Positions 1 through 8,920 of a stretch of DNA of 64,000 nt are shown here, in pieces. Every line of letters starts with the position of its first letter. Positions within the stretch are counted from its first letter, which is position 1. The translations under genes were made by a program, and so were the position numbers. Origin of the DNA: RH-AL1 sp965198485 (GTDB lineage Bacteria; Pseudomonadota; Alphaproteobacteria; Rhizobiales; Beijerinckiaceae); assembly GCA_965198485.1 (NCBI GenBank), contig CBDAPQ010000005.1, forward strand, positions 2,480,001 through 2,544,000. Reading direction: 5' to 3'. The notes under the pieces are model-generated. The model ran no database searches. It worked only from the letters and a program-made list of their open reading frames with translations, and was not told where the DNA came from.

Positions 1-512
1 AGCAGCGTGCCGAGAACGACGAGGCTGTTTGCCGGCCAGCCAAAAATCACGAGCAATCCGATAAGAGCCGTCACGAGGCCGCCTGCGATCACCATGGTGC
101 GGGCATGGGAGTGCATGTGGGCGCCGATCCACGTGCGCATGCCGCCGGCAACGAGGAGCGCGCCGCCGAGCAACAGCGTCAGGATTGCGGCCACCGAAAG
201 CGGCTGCGCCAGGGCAAAGGCGGCGGCCACGACGTAGAACAGGCCGGCGAGGATGAAGAGGATCTCGCGTCCCCATGTCTTCGAGTTCAGGCCCATCGAG
301 ATCTCGCTGCCGCCCTTCACGACCATGAAGATGGCGACGATGTAGACCGTCGTGACGGTGGCGGTTACAACTAGACCCAGCGCGACGACTCCGAGCAGCA
401 TCGCGAGAATGCCAATGCCCACGAACAGGCCCCAGCGATGGCGCAGCTTCTCCATCGCGGTACCGAGCGTGGCGCGTCTTGTGGCGGTCTGATCGGGCAA
501 GGTGGACGGCAT
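1..512 (-). CDS. HdeD-family small membrane protein, C-terminus cut by window edge
   Basis: About 170 residues are visible, starting at the ATG whose complement is at 510-512; the C-terminus lies beyond base 1. The protein has a short polar N-terminus (MPSTLPDQTATRRATLG...) followed by paired hydrophobic helices such as WGLFVGIGILAMLLGVVAL and ILFILAGLFYVVAAAFAL. This is the pattern of the HdeD/DUF308 family of six-helix inner-membrane proteins, first linked to acid resistance in E. coli. The physiological role in alphaproteobacteria is not established. It is divergent from dxs, with about 280 nt between them. Family assignment rests on helix pattern and the conserved W-G and G-x-F-Y turns; function remains inference. 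Confidence 0.75.
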   Translation of the reverse strand, partial: MPSTLPDQTATRRATLGTAMEKLRHRWGLFVGIGILAMLLGVVALGLVVTATVTTVYIVAIFMVVKGGSEISMGLNSKTWGREILFILAGLFYVVAAAFALAQPLSVAAILTLLLGGALLVAGGMRTWIGAHMHSHARTMVIAGGLVTALIGLLVIFGWPANSLVVLGTL

Positions 513-603
513 GAGACTCTCTTGAGCGTTGCGGGACGGCTCGACCGCCTCTAGATAGGGTATGGCGACGTCCAAGGCTCGGACGCCCATTTACTTCTTT
601 CGT

Positions 604-620
604 CGTCACGTCTTGTGACG
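604..620. repeat. Short perfect inverted repeat in the HdeD-dxs divergent intergenic region
   Basis: CGTCAC, a 5-nt spacer and GTGACG form a perfect 6+6 dyad midway between two divergent genes. It could be an operator, but no regulator is known for it. The rest of 513-793 holds no gene that I can support. Confidence 0.3.
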
Positions 621-793
621 ATTATGTCTCAATAGCTTGCGCCCTCGCGCGCTGCGTTGCTGCCGAGGAGGATCTTCGGTATTCAGCCCGATGGCCGTCC
701 GCCAGCGTCGGCGCGCGTGTTCTTCACCTGATGATCGTCCCTGGCGGCGATCTCGGCCCGCCCTCGTGAGCGGTGCGAGCGAAAGAGGCGAAC

Positions 794-2728
794 GTGACGA
801 AAACCTCGAAGACTCCTCTCCTCGACACGATTGTCACTCCAGCCGATCTCCGCAACTATCCCGAGAGTGACCTGCGGCAGATCGCGGACGAGCTGCGCGC
901 AGAGACCATCGACGCCGTCTCGATCACCGGTGGCCATCTCGGCGCCGGCCTCGGTGTCGTCGAACTGACGGTCGCGCTCCATCACGTCTTCAACACGCCC
1001 GACGACCGCATCATATGGGACGTCGGGCATCAGGCCTATCCGCACAAGATCCTTACCGGGCGGCGCGACCGCATTCGCACACTGCGCAAAGGCGGCGGCC
1101 TTTCCGGTTTCACGAATCGCGGCGAGAGCGAGTTCGACCCCTTCGGGGCTGGCCATTCCTCGACTTCGATCTCGGCCGGTCTCGGCATGGCGGTGGCTAA
1201 TTCGCTTAACGGCGACGGCAAGTCGAACGTGGTGGCGGTGATCGGCGACGGCGCGATGTCGGCGGGTATGGCCTACGAGGCGATGAACAACGCCGGCGCG
1301 ATGCACGCCCGGCTCATCGTCATCCTCAACGACAACGAAATGTCGATTGCCCCGCCCGCCGGCGCGCTCTCGGCCTATCTCGCCCGCCTCGTGTCCGGCG
1401 GCGCCTACCGCACGGTGCGCGAGGCGGTCAAGCAGCTGGGACGCCATCTGCCGAAGTTCGTTTACGACCGCGCCCGCAAGACTGAGGAATTCGCCCGCAA
1501 CTTCTGGGCGGGCGGCACGATGTTTGAAGAGCTCGGGTTTTACTACGTAGGTCCGATCGACGGTCACAACCTTGATCACCTGCTTCCCGTGCTCAAAAAC
1601 GTGCGCGACGCCGAAACCGGGCCGATCCTCGTGCATGTCGTGACGAAGAAGGGCAAGGGTTACGCTCCGGCCGAGGAAAGCTACGAGAAGGGCCATGCCG
1701 TTGTACCCTTCGACGTGATTACCGGCACGCAGAACAAGCCCAAGGCCAATGCACCCTCCTTCACCAAGGTGTTCGCCGACGCGCTGATCGCCGAAGCCAA
1801 GGGTGACGACAAGATCGTCGCGATCACCGCCGCCATGCCCAACGGCACCGGCCTCGACCTCTTCGGCAAGACTTTTCCCGATCGCACCTTCGACGTCGGC
1901 ATCGCCGAGCAGCACGCCGTGACCTTCAGCGCCGGTCTGGCGACGGAGGGCTACAAGCCGTTCTGCGCGATCTACTCGACCTTCCTGCAGCGCGCCTACG
2001 ACCAGGTCGTGCACGACGTCGCCATCCAGAACCTGCCGGTCCGCTTCGCGATCGATCGCGCCGGGCTCGTCGGCGCCGACGGTGCCACGCACGCTGGCTC
2101 GTTCGATACGTCTTATCTCGGCATCCTGCCCAACATGGTCGTCATGGCGGCGGCCGATGAGGCCGAGCTGGTGCACATGGTCGCGACCGCCGTGGCCTAC
2201 GACCAGGGCCCGATCGCCTTCCGTTACCCGCGCGGCGAGGGCGTCGGCATCGAGCTGCCGAAGAAAGGCACGGTGCTGGAGATCGGCAAGGGTCGCCTCG
2301 TGCGCGAGGGCAAGCAGGTGGCGCTCCTGTCGCTCGGCACCCGCCTCAAGGAGGCGCTGCTGGCCGCCGAGGACCTGGAGAAGCACGGCATCTCCGCGAC
2401 GGTGGCGGATGCGCGCTTCGCCAAGCCGCTCGACATGGCCATGATCCGCAAGCTCGCGGCCAACCACGAGGTGTTGATCACGATCGAGGAAGGTTCCGTC
2501 GGCGGCTTTGGATCCTTCGTGCAGCAAGCCCTGATGGAAGAGGGCGCATTCGACGCCGGGCGTCTGAAGTTCCGCTCGATGGTGCTGCCCGACGACTTTA
2601 TCGAGCACGACAAGCCCGAGAAGCTCTACGCCCAGGCCGGCCTTGACGCGAAGGGGATCGTCACCAAGGTGCTGGACACGCTGGGCCGGGACGCCCTGGC
2701 GAAGGGGCCGCTGAGCTTGAGCGCTTAG
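794..2728 (+). CDS. dxs: 1-deoxy-D-xylulose-5-phosphate synthase
   Basis: Cytoplasmic thiamine-diphosphate enzyme that condenses pyruvate with glyceraldehyde 3-phosphate to give DXP, the entry to the MEP isoprenoid pathway and a precursor of thiamine and pyridoxal. The 644 residues match the usual Dxs length. Visible signatures are the N-terminal HQAYPHKILTGRRD region, the ThDP/Mg motif GDGAMSAGMAYEAMNNAG, the HVVTKKGKGYAPAE linker and the central transketolase motif AEQHAVTFSAGLA, followed by the C-terminal domain with FRYPRGEG and EEGSVGGFG. I chose the GTG at 794 because AAAGAGG lies 5 nt upstream; a GTG at 773 in the same frame has no such site. The xseB gene often found upstream is absent. 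Confidence 0.96.
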   Translation: MTKTSKTPLLDTIVTPADLRNYPESDLRQIADELRAETIDAVSITGGHLGAGLGVVELTVALHHVFNTPDDRIIWDVGHQAYPHKILTGRRDRIRTLRKGGGLSGFTNRGESEFDPFGAGHSSTSISAGLGMAVANSLNGDGKSNVVAVIGDGAMSAGMAYEAMNNAGAMHARLIVILNDNEMSIAPPAGALSAYLARLVSGGAYRTVREAVKQLGRHLPKFVYDRARKTEEFARNFWAGGTMFEELGFYYVGPIDGHNLDHLLPVLKNVRDAETGPILVHVVTKKGKGYAPAEESYEKGHAVVPFDVITGTQNKPKANAPSFTKVFADALIAEAKGDDKIVAITAAMPNGTGLDLFGKTFPDRTFDVGIAEQHAVTFSAGLATEGYKPFCAIYSTFLQRAYDQVVHDVAIQNLPVRFAIDRAGLVGADGATHAGSFDTSYLGILPNMVVMAAADEAELVHMVATAVAYDQGPIAFRYPRGEGVGIELPKKGTVLEIGKGRLVREGKQVALLSLGTRLKEALLAAEDLEKHGISATVADARFAKPLDMAMIRKLAANHEVLITIEEGSVGGFGSFVQQALMEEGAFDAGRLKFRSMVLPDDFIEHDKPEKLYAQAGLDAKGIVTKVLDTLGRDALAKGPLSLSA

Positions 2729-3058
2729 CTAAGCGTGAGCCATCGTAGACGATAGCTTCCCGATGCCTGATCCTCAGCATCCTTCTCGCCGTTACCCTGT
2801 ACGCTTCGAGCCGCTGAGTGCGCGCGGCCGACACCATGGTGGGTGCGCCGGCGCTGTTTCATGCTTCCGAATTTATCGTGCTGGCGCATTTAGTGGCACC
2901 GTGACGAGGTGCTGCCGTTCCATTTCGCGCCGAAATCTTCGCGTACGTCGACGCGGTGCGGAACCACCATTTCGCGGATCGCCGAGTTGGCGACAGAGGA
3001 GCCCCGCCCAAATAAAAAGGCAGCTAAAGCAACCTTTCGTAACTTGGTGAGAAACGTC
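2729..3058. other. Non-coding gap between dxs and rpsI (convergent)
   Basis: About 330 nt between two convergent genes. I see no credible ORF, tRNA or strong terminator. A weak imperfect hairpin (GCCATCGT / ACGATAGC) lies about 10 nt after the dxs stop, without a T-tract. Confidence 0.4.
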
Positions 3059-3538
3059 TCAGCGCTTGGAAAACTGGAAGCTGCGGCGGGCTTTCTTCTT
3101 GCCGTACTTCTTGCGCTCGACGACCCGCGAATCGCGGGTGAGAAAACCTTCCTTCTTGAGCACGGGGCGAAGCTCCGGCTCGAAGTAGGTCAACGCCTTG
3201 GAAAGCCCGTGGCGGACCGCGCCGGCCTGGCCCGAGAGGCCGCCGCCGCACACGTTGACCATCAGGTCGTATTGCCCGACGCGCGACGTCAGGCCGAGCG
3301 GCTGCTGCAGAATCATGCGCAACACCGGACGGGCAAAATATTCCTCGAAAGGCTTATCGTTGACAACGATCTTGCCGGAGCCGGGCTTGATCCAGACGCG
3401 GGCAACGGCGTCCTTGCGCTTGCCAGTGGCATAGGCGCGGCCGAACTTGTCCAGCTTCTGGACATGGACGGGGGCGGGCGCCTGGCCTTCGCCGGTTGCG
3501 CCGCGGAGATCCTGCAGGGAGGAGAGGGTCTCGGCCAT
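3059..3538 (-). CDS. rpsI: 30S ribosomal protein S9
   Basis: S9 is a small-subunit protein whose basic C-terminal tail reaches the P-site tRNA. The 159-residue product carries a roughly 30-residue N-terminal extension common in alphaproteobacteria, then the core RAYATGKRKDAVARVWI, the GGGLSGQAGAVRHGLSKAL motif and the terminal KKKARRSFQFSKR tail that ends in the invariant Lys-Arg. It follows rplM by a single base in the conserved rplM-rpsI operon, so the two proteins are made from one transcript. Confidence 0.98.
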   Translation of the reverse strand: MAETLSSLQDLRGATGEGQAPAPVHVQKLDKFGRAYATGKRKDAVARVWIKPGSGKIVVNDKPFEEYFARPVLRMILQQPLGLTSRVGQYDLMVNVCGGGLSGQAGAVRHGLSKALTYFEPELRPVLKKEGFLTRDSRVVERKKYGKKKARRSFQFSKR

Positions 3539-3539
3539 G

Positions 3540-4010
3540 TCAGGCAGCCTTCTTGTTCTTGGAATTCATCGAGCCGATGTCGAGCTTCTCCGGCTGCTGA
3601 GCCTCATGCGGGTGCTCGGTCCCGGCGTAGACGCGCAGGTTGCCCATCTGCTTGCGGCCGAGCGGACCGCGCGGAACCATGCGCTCGACGGCCTTCTCGA
3701 CGACGCGCTCGGGGAAGCGCCCCTCGAGGATGAAGCGCGCGGTGCGCTCCTTGATGCCGCCCTGAAAGCCCGTGTAGTGGTAGTACACCTTCTGCTCGCG
3801 CTTGCGGCCGGTGAACACCACCTTGTCGGCGTTGATGACGACGATGTGGTCACCGTCGTCCATGTGCGGGGTGTAGGTGACCTTGTGCTTGCCGCGCAGG
3901 CGCATGGCGATGATCGAGGCGAGGCGGCCGACAACCAGGCCCTCGGCGTCGATTAGCACCCATTTCTTCTCGATCTCGGCCGTCTTGGTCGAGTACGTCT
4001 TGCCGAACAT
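3540..4010 (-). CDS. rplM: 50S ribosomal protein L13
   Basis: L13 is an early-assembling large-subunit protein. The 156 residues begin MFGKTYSTKTAEIEKKWVLI and contain GLVVGRLASIIAMRLRGKHK, GDHIVVINADKVVFTGRK, VERMVPRGPLGRKQM and LRVYAGTEHPHEAQQP, all L13 hallmarks. An in-frame upstream start at 4046 would add 12 atypical residues, so I use the ATG at 4010, where GGGA lies 6 nt upstream. It is first in the rplM-rpsI unit and diverges from the frameshifted CoA-binding gene; the shared promoter region is 4011-4136. Confidence 0.97.
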   Translation of the reverse strand: MFGKTYSTKTAEIEKKWVLIDAEGLVVGRLASIIAMRLRGKHKVTYTPHMDDGDHIVVINADKVVFTGRKREQKVYYHYTGFQGGIKERTARFILEGRFPERVVEKAVERMVPRGPLGRKQMGNLRVYAGTEHPHEAQQPEKLDIGSMNSKNKKAA

Positions 4011-4136
4011 GATGATCCCGTGTGCAGGTTTGGCCGCACTTATCACAGCGCGGGACCTCGCAAGTCAAGCTGCAAGAGGCAATTTGATGTCGTCGCAACA
4101 GCGCTTTAGCGTGCTAGGTAACAGGATACCGTCAGC

Positions 4137-4545
4137 GTGAGCCTCGATCTGCGCGCGCTCCTCGCCTCTGTGCGCAGGGTCGCGATCATCGGCCTCTCGG
4201 CCGATGCGCGCCGGCCGTCCCACGAAGTCGCCGCCTTCCTCGTGGCCCGCGGTTACGCCTGTATCGGCGTCAACCCGGGCCTCGCCGGTCGCGACATCGC
4301 CGGCATGCCGGTGGTCGCTGGCCTCGCCGACCTGCCGCAGCCTGTCGACATGATCGACATCTTCCGCGCCTCCGAGCACGTCGGCGCTATCGTCGACGAG
4401 GCGCTTGCCCTGCTGGTGCCGCCGCGGGTGGTATGGATGCAGTTGGGCGTCATCGACCACGCCGCGAAGGCGCGGGCCGGGAGCGGCGGGGCTGAGCGTG
4501 GTGATGGACCGCTGCCCCCCCAAGATCGAGCTGGCAGGCGCTTGA
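4137..4545 (+). pseudogene. CoA-binding (YccU/COG1832-type) protein gene with a frameshift
   Basis: From the GTG at 4137 the frame encodes a Rossmann CoA-binding domain: VRRVAIIGLSADARRPSHEV, GYACIGVNPGLAG, then VVWMQLGVIDHAAKARAG. At about 4476-4484 (GGCCGGGAGC) the family sequence jumps by one base: the next frame reads AAGLSVVMDRCPPKIELAG and stops at 4545, exactly where a ~135-140-residue family member should end. Without the shift the ORF runs on to 4766 as unrelated sequence inside the next gene. Either one G is extra in the sequence or the gene is broken. Function of the family is unknown beyond CoA binding. The next gene starts about 105 nt downstream on the same strand. Confidence 0.75.
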
Positions 4546-4650
4546 TCTCAACCGAACTGGTCGGTGATGTCGCGCCAGGGCAGTTTGCCTGCGAAGAGGG
4601 GAACTGGATACAACGTCCCGCTGAAGCTGCTCCGCTCAGGATAGGATCGC

Positions 4651-5631
4651 ATGGGTCTCCTCGTCGACGGCGTCTGGCACGACAAGGGCTATGGGCAGGA
4701 CAAGCACGGGGGTCGCTTCGAGCGCGATGCGGCGGCGTTCCGCAACTGGGTCACGGCCGACGGTAAGCCGGGCCCGAGCGGAGAGGGCGGCTTCAAGGCG
4801 GAGGCCGGCCGCTACCATCTCTACGCCTCCTACTTCTGCCCGTGGGCGACGCGCTGCCTCATTATGCGCAAGCTGAAAAAGCTGGAAGACGCGATCTCGC
4901 TGTCGATCACCGACTGGCTAATGCTGGAGGACGGTATAACTTTCCACGAGCGCGACGGCGTTATCCCCGATCCGATCCACGGCGCCAAGTTCCTGCACCA
5001 GATCTACACGGCTGCAAAGCCCGCCTATTCCGGCCGCGTCACCGTGCCGGTGCTATGGGACAAGCGGAAAAACACGATCGTCTCGAATGAATCCGCAGAG
5101 ATCATCCGCATGATGAATGCGGCTTTCAGCGGCTGCGGCGCGACCGGGCTGGACTATTACCCGACTGACCTCCGCCACGAGATCGATGTCGTCAATAACC
5201 TCGTCTACGACACCGTCAACAACGGCGTCTACAAGGCCGGGTTCGCCACCACGCAAGCCGCCTACGAGGTGGCCGTCCACCCGCTCTTCAACACGCTCGA
5301 CCTCCTGGACCATCGCCTGGCGGCGCAGCGCTTCCTCACCGGTGACGCCATGACCGAGGCCGACATCCGTCTCGTGACGACGTTGCTGCGCTTCGACATC
5401 GTCTACGTCGGGCACTTCAAGTGCAACATCCGGCGCATCGCCGACTATCCCGCGCTGTCGGCTTATCTCGAAGACCTGATGAGCGTGGACGCGGTGGCCT
5501 CGACGTTCCGCGCCGACCATATCAAGAACCACTATTACCGCTCACATCCCTGGATCAACCCGACCGGCGTGGTGCCGGCGGGGCCGGCGAGCGACCTCGC
5601 CGAGCACGGCGCGGAGGCCGCCGCCGCTTGA
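4651..5631 (+). CDS. yqjG: Glutathionyl-hydroquinone reductase (Xi-class GST, YqjG/ECM4-like)
   Basis: Cytoplasmic glutathione-dependent enzyme that reduces S-glutathionyl-hydroquinones to free hydroquinones, probably recycling quinones. The 326 residues have the family layout: an N-terminal segment with FRNWV, the catalytic thioredoxin-like motif YASYFCPWATRCLIMRKLK (Cys in CPWA), a VPVLWDKRKNTIVSNESAEI stretch that makes the cis-Pro and GSH-binding turn, and a C-terminal helical domain ending in HYYRSHPWINPTGVVP. Length matches the family (about 320). Start chosen at the ATG with AGGATAGGA just upstream. The following gene abuts it and may be co-transcribed. Confidence 0.93.
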   Translation: MGLLVDGVWHDKGYGQDKHGGRFERDAAAFRNWVTADGKPGPSGEGGFKAEAGRYHLYASYFCPWATRCLIMRKLKKLEDAISLSITDWLMLEDGITFHERDGVIPDPIHGAKFLHQIYTAAKPAYSGRVTVPVLWDKRKNTIVSNESAEIIRMMNAAFSGCGATGLDYYPTDLRHEIDVVNNLVYDTVNNGVYKAGFATTQAAYEVAVHPLFNTLDLLDHRLAAQRFLTGDAMTEADIRLVTTLLRFDIVYVGHFKCNIRRIADYPALSAYLEDLMSVDAVASTFRADHIKNHYYRSHPWINPTGVVPAGPASDLAEHGAEAAAA

Positions 5632-5654
5632 GCCAGCAGCCGACCGGGCGCGAG

Positions 5655-6080
5655 ATGCTGCCCTCCGAACCCGACGCCGCGATCCGCGTCGGCATGAGCG
5701 CGCGCGAGCAGATCGAGACCCGTTGGGGCCTCATCCTCGTGATCTTCATGCGGCTGCTCGCGGCGCTGTGGATCCTGCAGGGATTGAGCGAGTGGGCCTC
5801 GTTCATGCTTCCGCGCGGCGCGGTTTTCGATCACATGAGCAAGAGCCAGACGGCCGCGATCATGTTCTTCGCGGTAATCGACTTCCTTGCCGCCGTCGGG
5901 CTGTGGCTGGCGACACCCTGGGGCGGCGTCTTGTGGCTCTTTGCGGCCGTGGCGCAGGTTCTCGTGGCGATCGGCGTCAAGCACAGCTTCTCGCCCGCTT
6001 GGGTCGCGTGCGATCTGGCGCTGATTGCATTTTACTTCGTCCTGACGTGGCAGGCGGCGCGCGCCGCGCAGCGTTTCTGA
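5655..6080 (+). CDS. Small four-helix membrane protein (DUF6163-like)
   Basis: 141 residues with a polar N-terminus and four predicted membrane spans: LILVIFMRLLAALWILQGL, AIMFFAVIDFLAAVGLWL, GGVLWLFAAVAQVLVAIG and WVACDLALIAFYFVLTWQA. It resembles the Hyphomicrobiales family I remember as DUF6163, which often lies just upstream of a TPR/YfgM-like gene and der, as here; I cannot verify the number. An in-frame TTG at 5628 would overlap the previous stop and add nine residues, so translational coupling is possible. No function is known. Confidence 0.7.
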   Translation: MLPSEPDAAIRVGMSAREQIETRWGLILVIFMRLLAALWILQGLSEWASFMLPRGAVFDHMSKSQTAAIMFFAVIDFLAAVGLWLATPWGGVLWLFAAVAQVLVAIGVKHSFSPAWVACDLALIAFYFVLTWQAARAAQRF

Positions 6081-6169
6081 CAAGATGGAGCCGAGACCAG
6101 CGCGGTAGGTGATCTTAGAGGATCGTGCTACGGCGCACGTCTTGCCGGTCCCAAACAGCGAAGCCGCCA

Positions 6170-6997
6170 ATGTCCGATTTCATGCGCGAAGTCGACCAGG
6201 ATTACCGCCGCGAACGTACGATGCGGTTCCTGTCGCGCTACCAGATCCTCATCGCCATCGTCGTTATCGCCATCGTCGGCGGTGCCGGCGGGTGGCGCTA
6301 CGCTGCCGAGCGTCGCGTCGCCGCCGCCGAGGCCGACAACAGCCGCTTGGCCGTCGCCGAGACGGAGGCCCGCGACGGCGTCGCCGACGCGGCGCGCAAG
6401 GGCTTCTCGGCGCTGGTTGGGGACGGCGTCGCCGGCTACCCGCTGCTCGCCGGCATGCGCGAGGCGGAAGAGCTCGCCGCCACCGATCCGGAGGGCGCGG
6501 CCAAGCGCCTCGACGCGATCGCCTTGGGCGAGGGCGGGAGCCAAGCCATGCGCGACGCCGCCCGTTACCGCGGCGCCGTGCTCAGGGTCGACCGAGAGGA
6601 TCCCAAGGCGTTTGAAGGTCAGTACGGGCGCTTCGCAGTTGATACGTTCGCGTTCCATGCCGGCATGCGGGAACTGCTGGCGTTGACCGCGCTGAAGCGC
6701 GGCGAGGTCGCCGTGGCACAGCGCTATCTTGGGGAGATTGCCATCGACGGCACGGCGCCGGCTCAGCTGCGCAACCGTGCCCAGGCCTTCCTGGAGCTGG
6801 CTGCTTCTGGCGCGGCGAGCGGCATTGACAAAGCGCCGCCGCCAGCCACCATCACGACCCTCGCCGCACCGGCGCAAGCTGCGCCGACCCAGGCCCCGTC
6901 GCCGGCCGTGCCAGCATCCGCCCCAGTTCCGGCTCCGCCGGCCGCAGCCGCACCGGTCCAGGTGCCCGCACCGGCCCCGGCAGCTCAGCCTCGATAG
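6170..6997 (+). CDS. YfgM-like membrane-anchored TPR protein
   Basis: 275 residues: a short cytoplasmic N-terminus (MSDFMREVDQDYRRERTMRF), one membrane span around residues 22-43 (ILIAIVVIAIVGGAGGW), a helical TPR_21-type periplasmic domain (KGFSALVGDGVAGYPLLAGM, LLALTALKRGEVAVAQRYL) and a roughly 60-residue Pro/Ala-rich tail. In E. coli the equivalent YfgM associates with SecYEG and PpiD and sits beside bamB and der; here too it lies directly upstream of der, with its stop overlapping the der start by one base. The role in envelope protein handling is inferred from this context. The low-complexity tail is longer than in enterobacterial members. Confidence 0.8.
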   Translation: MSDFMREVDQDYRRERTMRFLSRYQILIAIVVIAIVGGAGGWRYAAERRVAAAEADNSRLAVAETEARDGVADAARKGFSALVGDGVAGYPLLAGMREAEELAATDPEGAAKRLDAIALGEGGSQAMRDAARYRGAVLRVDREDPKAFEGQYGRFAVDTFAFHAGMRELLALTALKRGEVAVAQRYLGEIAIDGTAPAQLRNRAQAFLELAASGAASGIDKAPPPATITTLAAPAQAAPTQAPSPAVPASAPVPAPPAAAAPVQVPAPAPAAQPR

Positions 6998-8397
6998 TGT
7001 TCACCGTCGCCATCATCGGTCGACCGAACGTCGGCAAGTCGACGCTCTTCAACCGTCTCGTCGGCAAGAAGTTGGCGCTTGTCGACGACCGGCCCGGCGT
7101 GACGCGCGACCGCCGCGAGGGCGAGGCGAGGCTCGGCGATCTGCGCTTCACCATCGTCGACACAGCCGGGTTGGAGGAGGGCAATGCCACCAGCCTTTCC
7201 GGCCGCACCCGCGCCCAGACCGAAGCCGCGATCGTCGCCGCCGACGCGATCTTCTTCGTCGTCGACGCGCGCGTCGGCCTGACGCCGGACGACCGCGCCT
7301 TCGCCGCGCTCGTGCGCCGCGCCGGCAAGCCTCTGATCCTCATCGCCAACAAGGCGGAGGGTCGCGCCGGCGGCGACGGTGCCATCGAAGCCTACCAGCT
7401 CGGGCTCGGCGACCCCGTCGCCCTTTCCGCCGAGCACGGCGACGGCATGGCCGAGCTCTACTCCTCGCTGCTCGAGGCGCTGCCGGAGCAGACCGCCGCG
7501 CCGGAGGAAGACGAGGCCGAGGCGCCGAAGAAATTCGACGAAGAGGAGGACGGCAGCGAACTCGACGTCTCCAAGCCGCTGCGCATCGCCGTTGTCGGCC
7601 GCCCCAACGCCGGCAAGTCGACGCTGCTGAACCACATTCTGGGCGAGAATCGCCTGCTGACCGGGCCGGAGGCGGGTCTAACGCGCGACGCCATCGGCGT
7701 CGATCTCGTGTGGCGTGGGCGCCAGCTCAAGATGTTCGACACGGCCGGGCTCCGCCGCCGCGCCAGGGTCGAAGACAAGCTGGAGAAGCTGGCCGGCGCC
7801 GACGCCTTGCGCGCGGCCAAGTTCGCCGAGGTCGTGATCCTGCTGGTCGATGCCACCATGCCTTTCGAGAAGCAGGACCTGACCCTGGCCGATCTCGTCG
7901 TGCGCGAGGGTCGGGCGATCGTGATCGGACTGAACAAGTGGGACCTCGTCACCGACAAGGGCAGCGAGCTCAACCGGCTGCGCGAGGAGGCCGCGCGTCT
8001 GCTGCCGCAGATGAAGGGCGCGCCGGTTGTCCCGCTCGCCGGCGAGACCGGCTTCGGGGTCGAGCGCCTGATGGAGGCGGTCATGGCCGCCGAGCAGACC
8101 TGGAACAAGCGTATTGCCACCGCGCGCCTCAACCGCTGGCTCGCCTCCGTGCTCGAGCACCATCCGCCGCCGGCAGTCGCCGGACGACGCATCAAGATCC
8201 GCTACATGACGCAGCTGCGCGCCCGCCCGCCATACTTCGTCATCTTCGGCAATCAGCTCGAGGCGCTGCCGACGAGCTACGAGCGCTTTCTGCTTAACGG
8301 CCTGCGCGAGACCTTCGACCTGCCGGGCGTGCCGTTGCGGCTGTCGCGTAAAACCAGCGACAACCCCTACAAAGACCGGCGGTCACCCCAGCGTTGA
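6997..8397 (+). CDS. der: Tandem-domain ribosome-assembly GTPase Der (EngA)
   Basis: Der carries two consecutive G domains and a KH-like C-terminus and acts in maturation of the 50S subunit. In this 466-residue product the first domain has GRPNVGKSTLF, DTAGLEE and NKAE; the second has GRPNAGKSTLL, DTAGLRRRARVEDKLEK and NKWD; the KH-like end contains IKIRYMTQLRARPPYFVIFGNQ. An acidic linker (EEDEAEAPKKFDEEEDGSE) joins the two domains. The GTG start shares its first base with the last base of the upstream TAG stop, so the two genes are translationally coupled. Confidence 0.97.
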   Translation: MFTVAIIGRPNVGKSTLFNRLVGKKLALVDDRPGVTRDRREGEARLGDLRFTIVDTAGLEEGNATSLSGRTRAQTEAAIVAADAIFFVVDARVGLTPDDRAFAALVRRAGKPLILIANKAEGRAGGDGAIEAYQLGLGDPVALSAEHGDGMAELYSSLLEALPEQTAAPEEDEAEAPKKFDEEEDGSELDVSKPLRIAVVGRPNAGKSTLLNHILGENRLLTGPEAGLTRDAIGVDLVWRGRQLKMFDTAGLRRRARVEDKLEKLAGADALRAAKFAEVVILLVDATMPFEKQDLTLADLVVREGRAIVIGLNKWDLVTDKGSELNRLREEAARLLPQMKGAPVVPLAGETGFGVERLMEAVMAAEQTWNKRIATARLNRWLASVLEHHPPPAVAGRRIKIRYMTQLRARPPYFVIFGNQLEALPTSYERFLLNGLRETFDLPGVPLRLSRKTSDNPYKDRRSPQR

Positions 8398-8920
8398 AGA
8401 TCCTCGACGAGGCAAGAAATTTGGCTCGATACGGTGCGAGAGATCAGGAGGTCGATTTCGGGTATCGCGCCTCGCTCCGAACAATCGTTGCGCGGCGCAC
8501 TGCTCGTGCTTGGGTCGGATCCGAAGCCCTACGTCGTGCGGGTCTGCCGTCCCGGCGATCCGGATCAACTCGTCGCGCAATTGAAGATCGTGGACGCGTG
8601 CTGATCCGAATTTCGCGCGGGCCGGGTTACGCAAGACCTTAGCGGTTATCCTCTTCCTCGATGCGGCGCACCACACGGTTCGTGCTCTGGATCGAAGCGC
8701 TACGCTACGCTAGCGCGCCAGTGTACCGTCACCTGCAGCCGGCGAAGAGATAGGATGGGCTGGCAGATCACGGCCGAAGTCGCGATCGGCTTTGGTTTTC
8801 GCGGCGGCATCAGCTACGTTCCGGTCTATCGCTATGCGTTCCGCACGAGTGACCTCAAGCATCGTACTCGAGCAAGTCTGGATGTGGCAGTCCGTCGGCC
8901 CAGGCGGGCTGTGACGCGGC
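8398..8920. other. Gap downstream of der with no gene I can support
   Basis: Several short ORFs exist in multiple frames. One stretch after the der stop, about 8490-8603, reads like coding sequence (LLVLGSDPKPYVVRVCRPGD) but has no credible start or homologue I recognise. A possible ORF at 8755-8991 has an odd Arg-rich end. I treat the region as non-coding or decayed. Confidence 0.35.

Noticed and set aside
683..2608. A 641-codon open frame antisense to dxs
   Set aside because: High GC makes long antisense frames common. Its translation is His/Arg/Gly/Val-rich without any domain, and dxs on the other strand is certain.
8490..8603. Protein-like stretch after der (LLVLGSDPKPYVVRVCRPGD)
   Set aside because: No plausible start and no recognised family; could be a fragment but cannot be supported.
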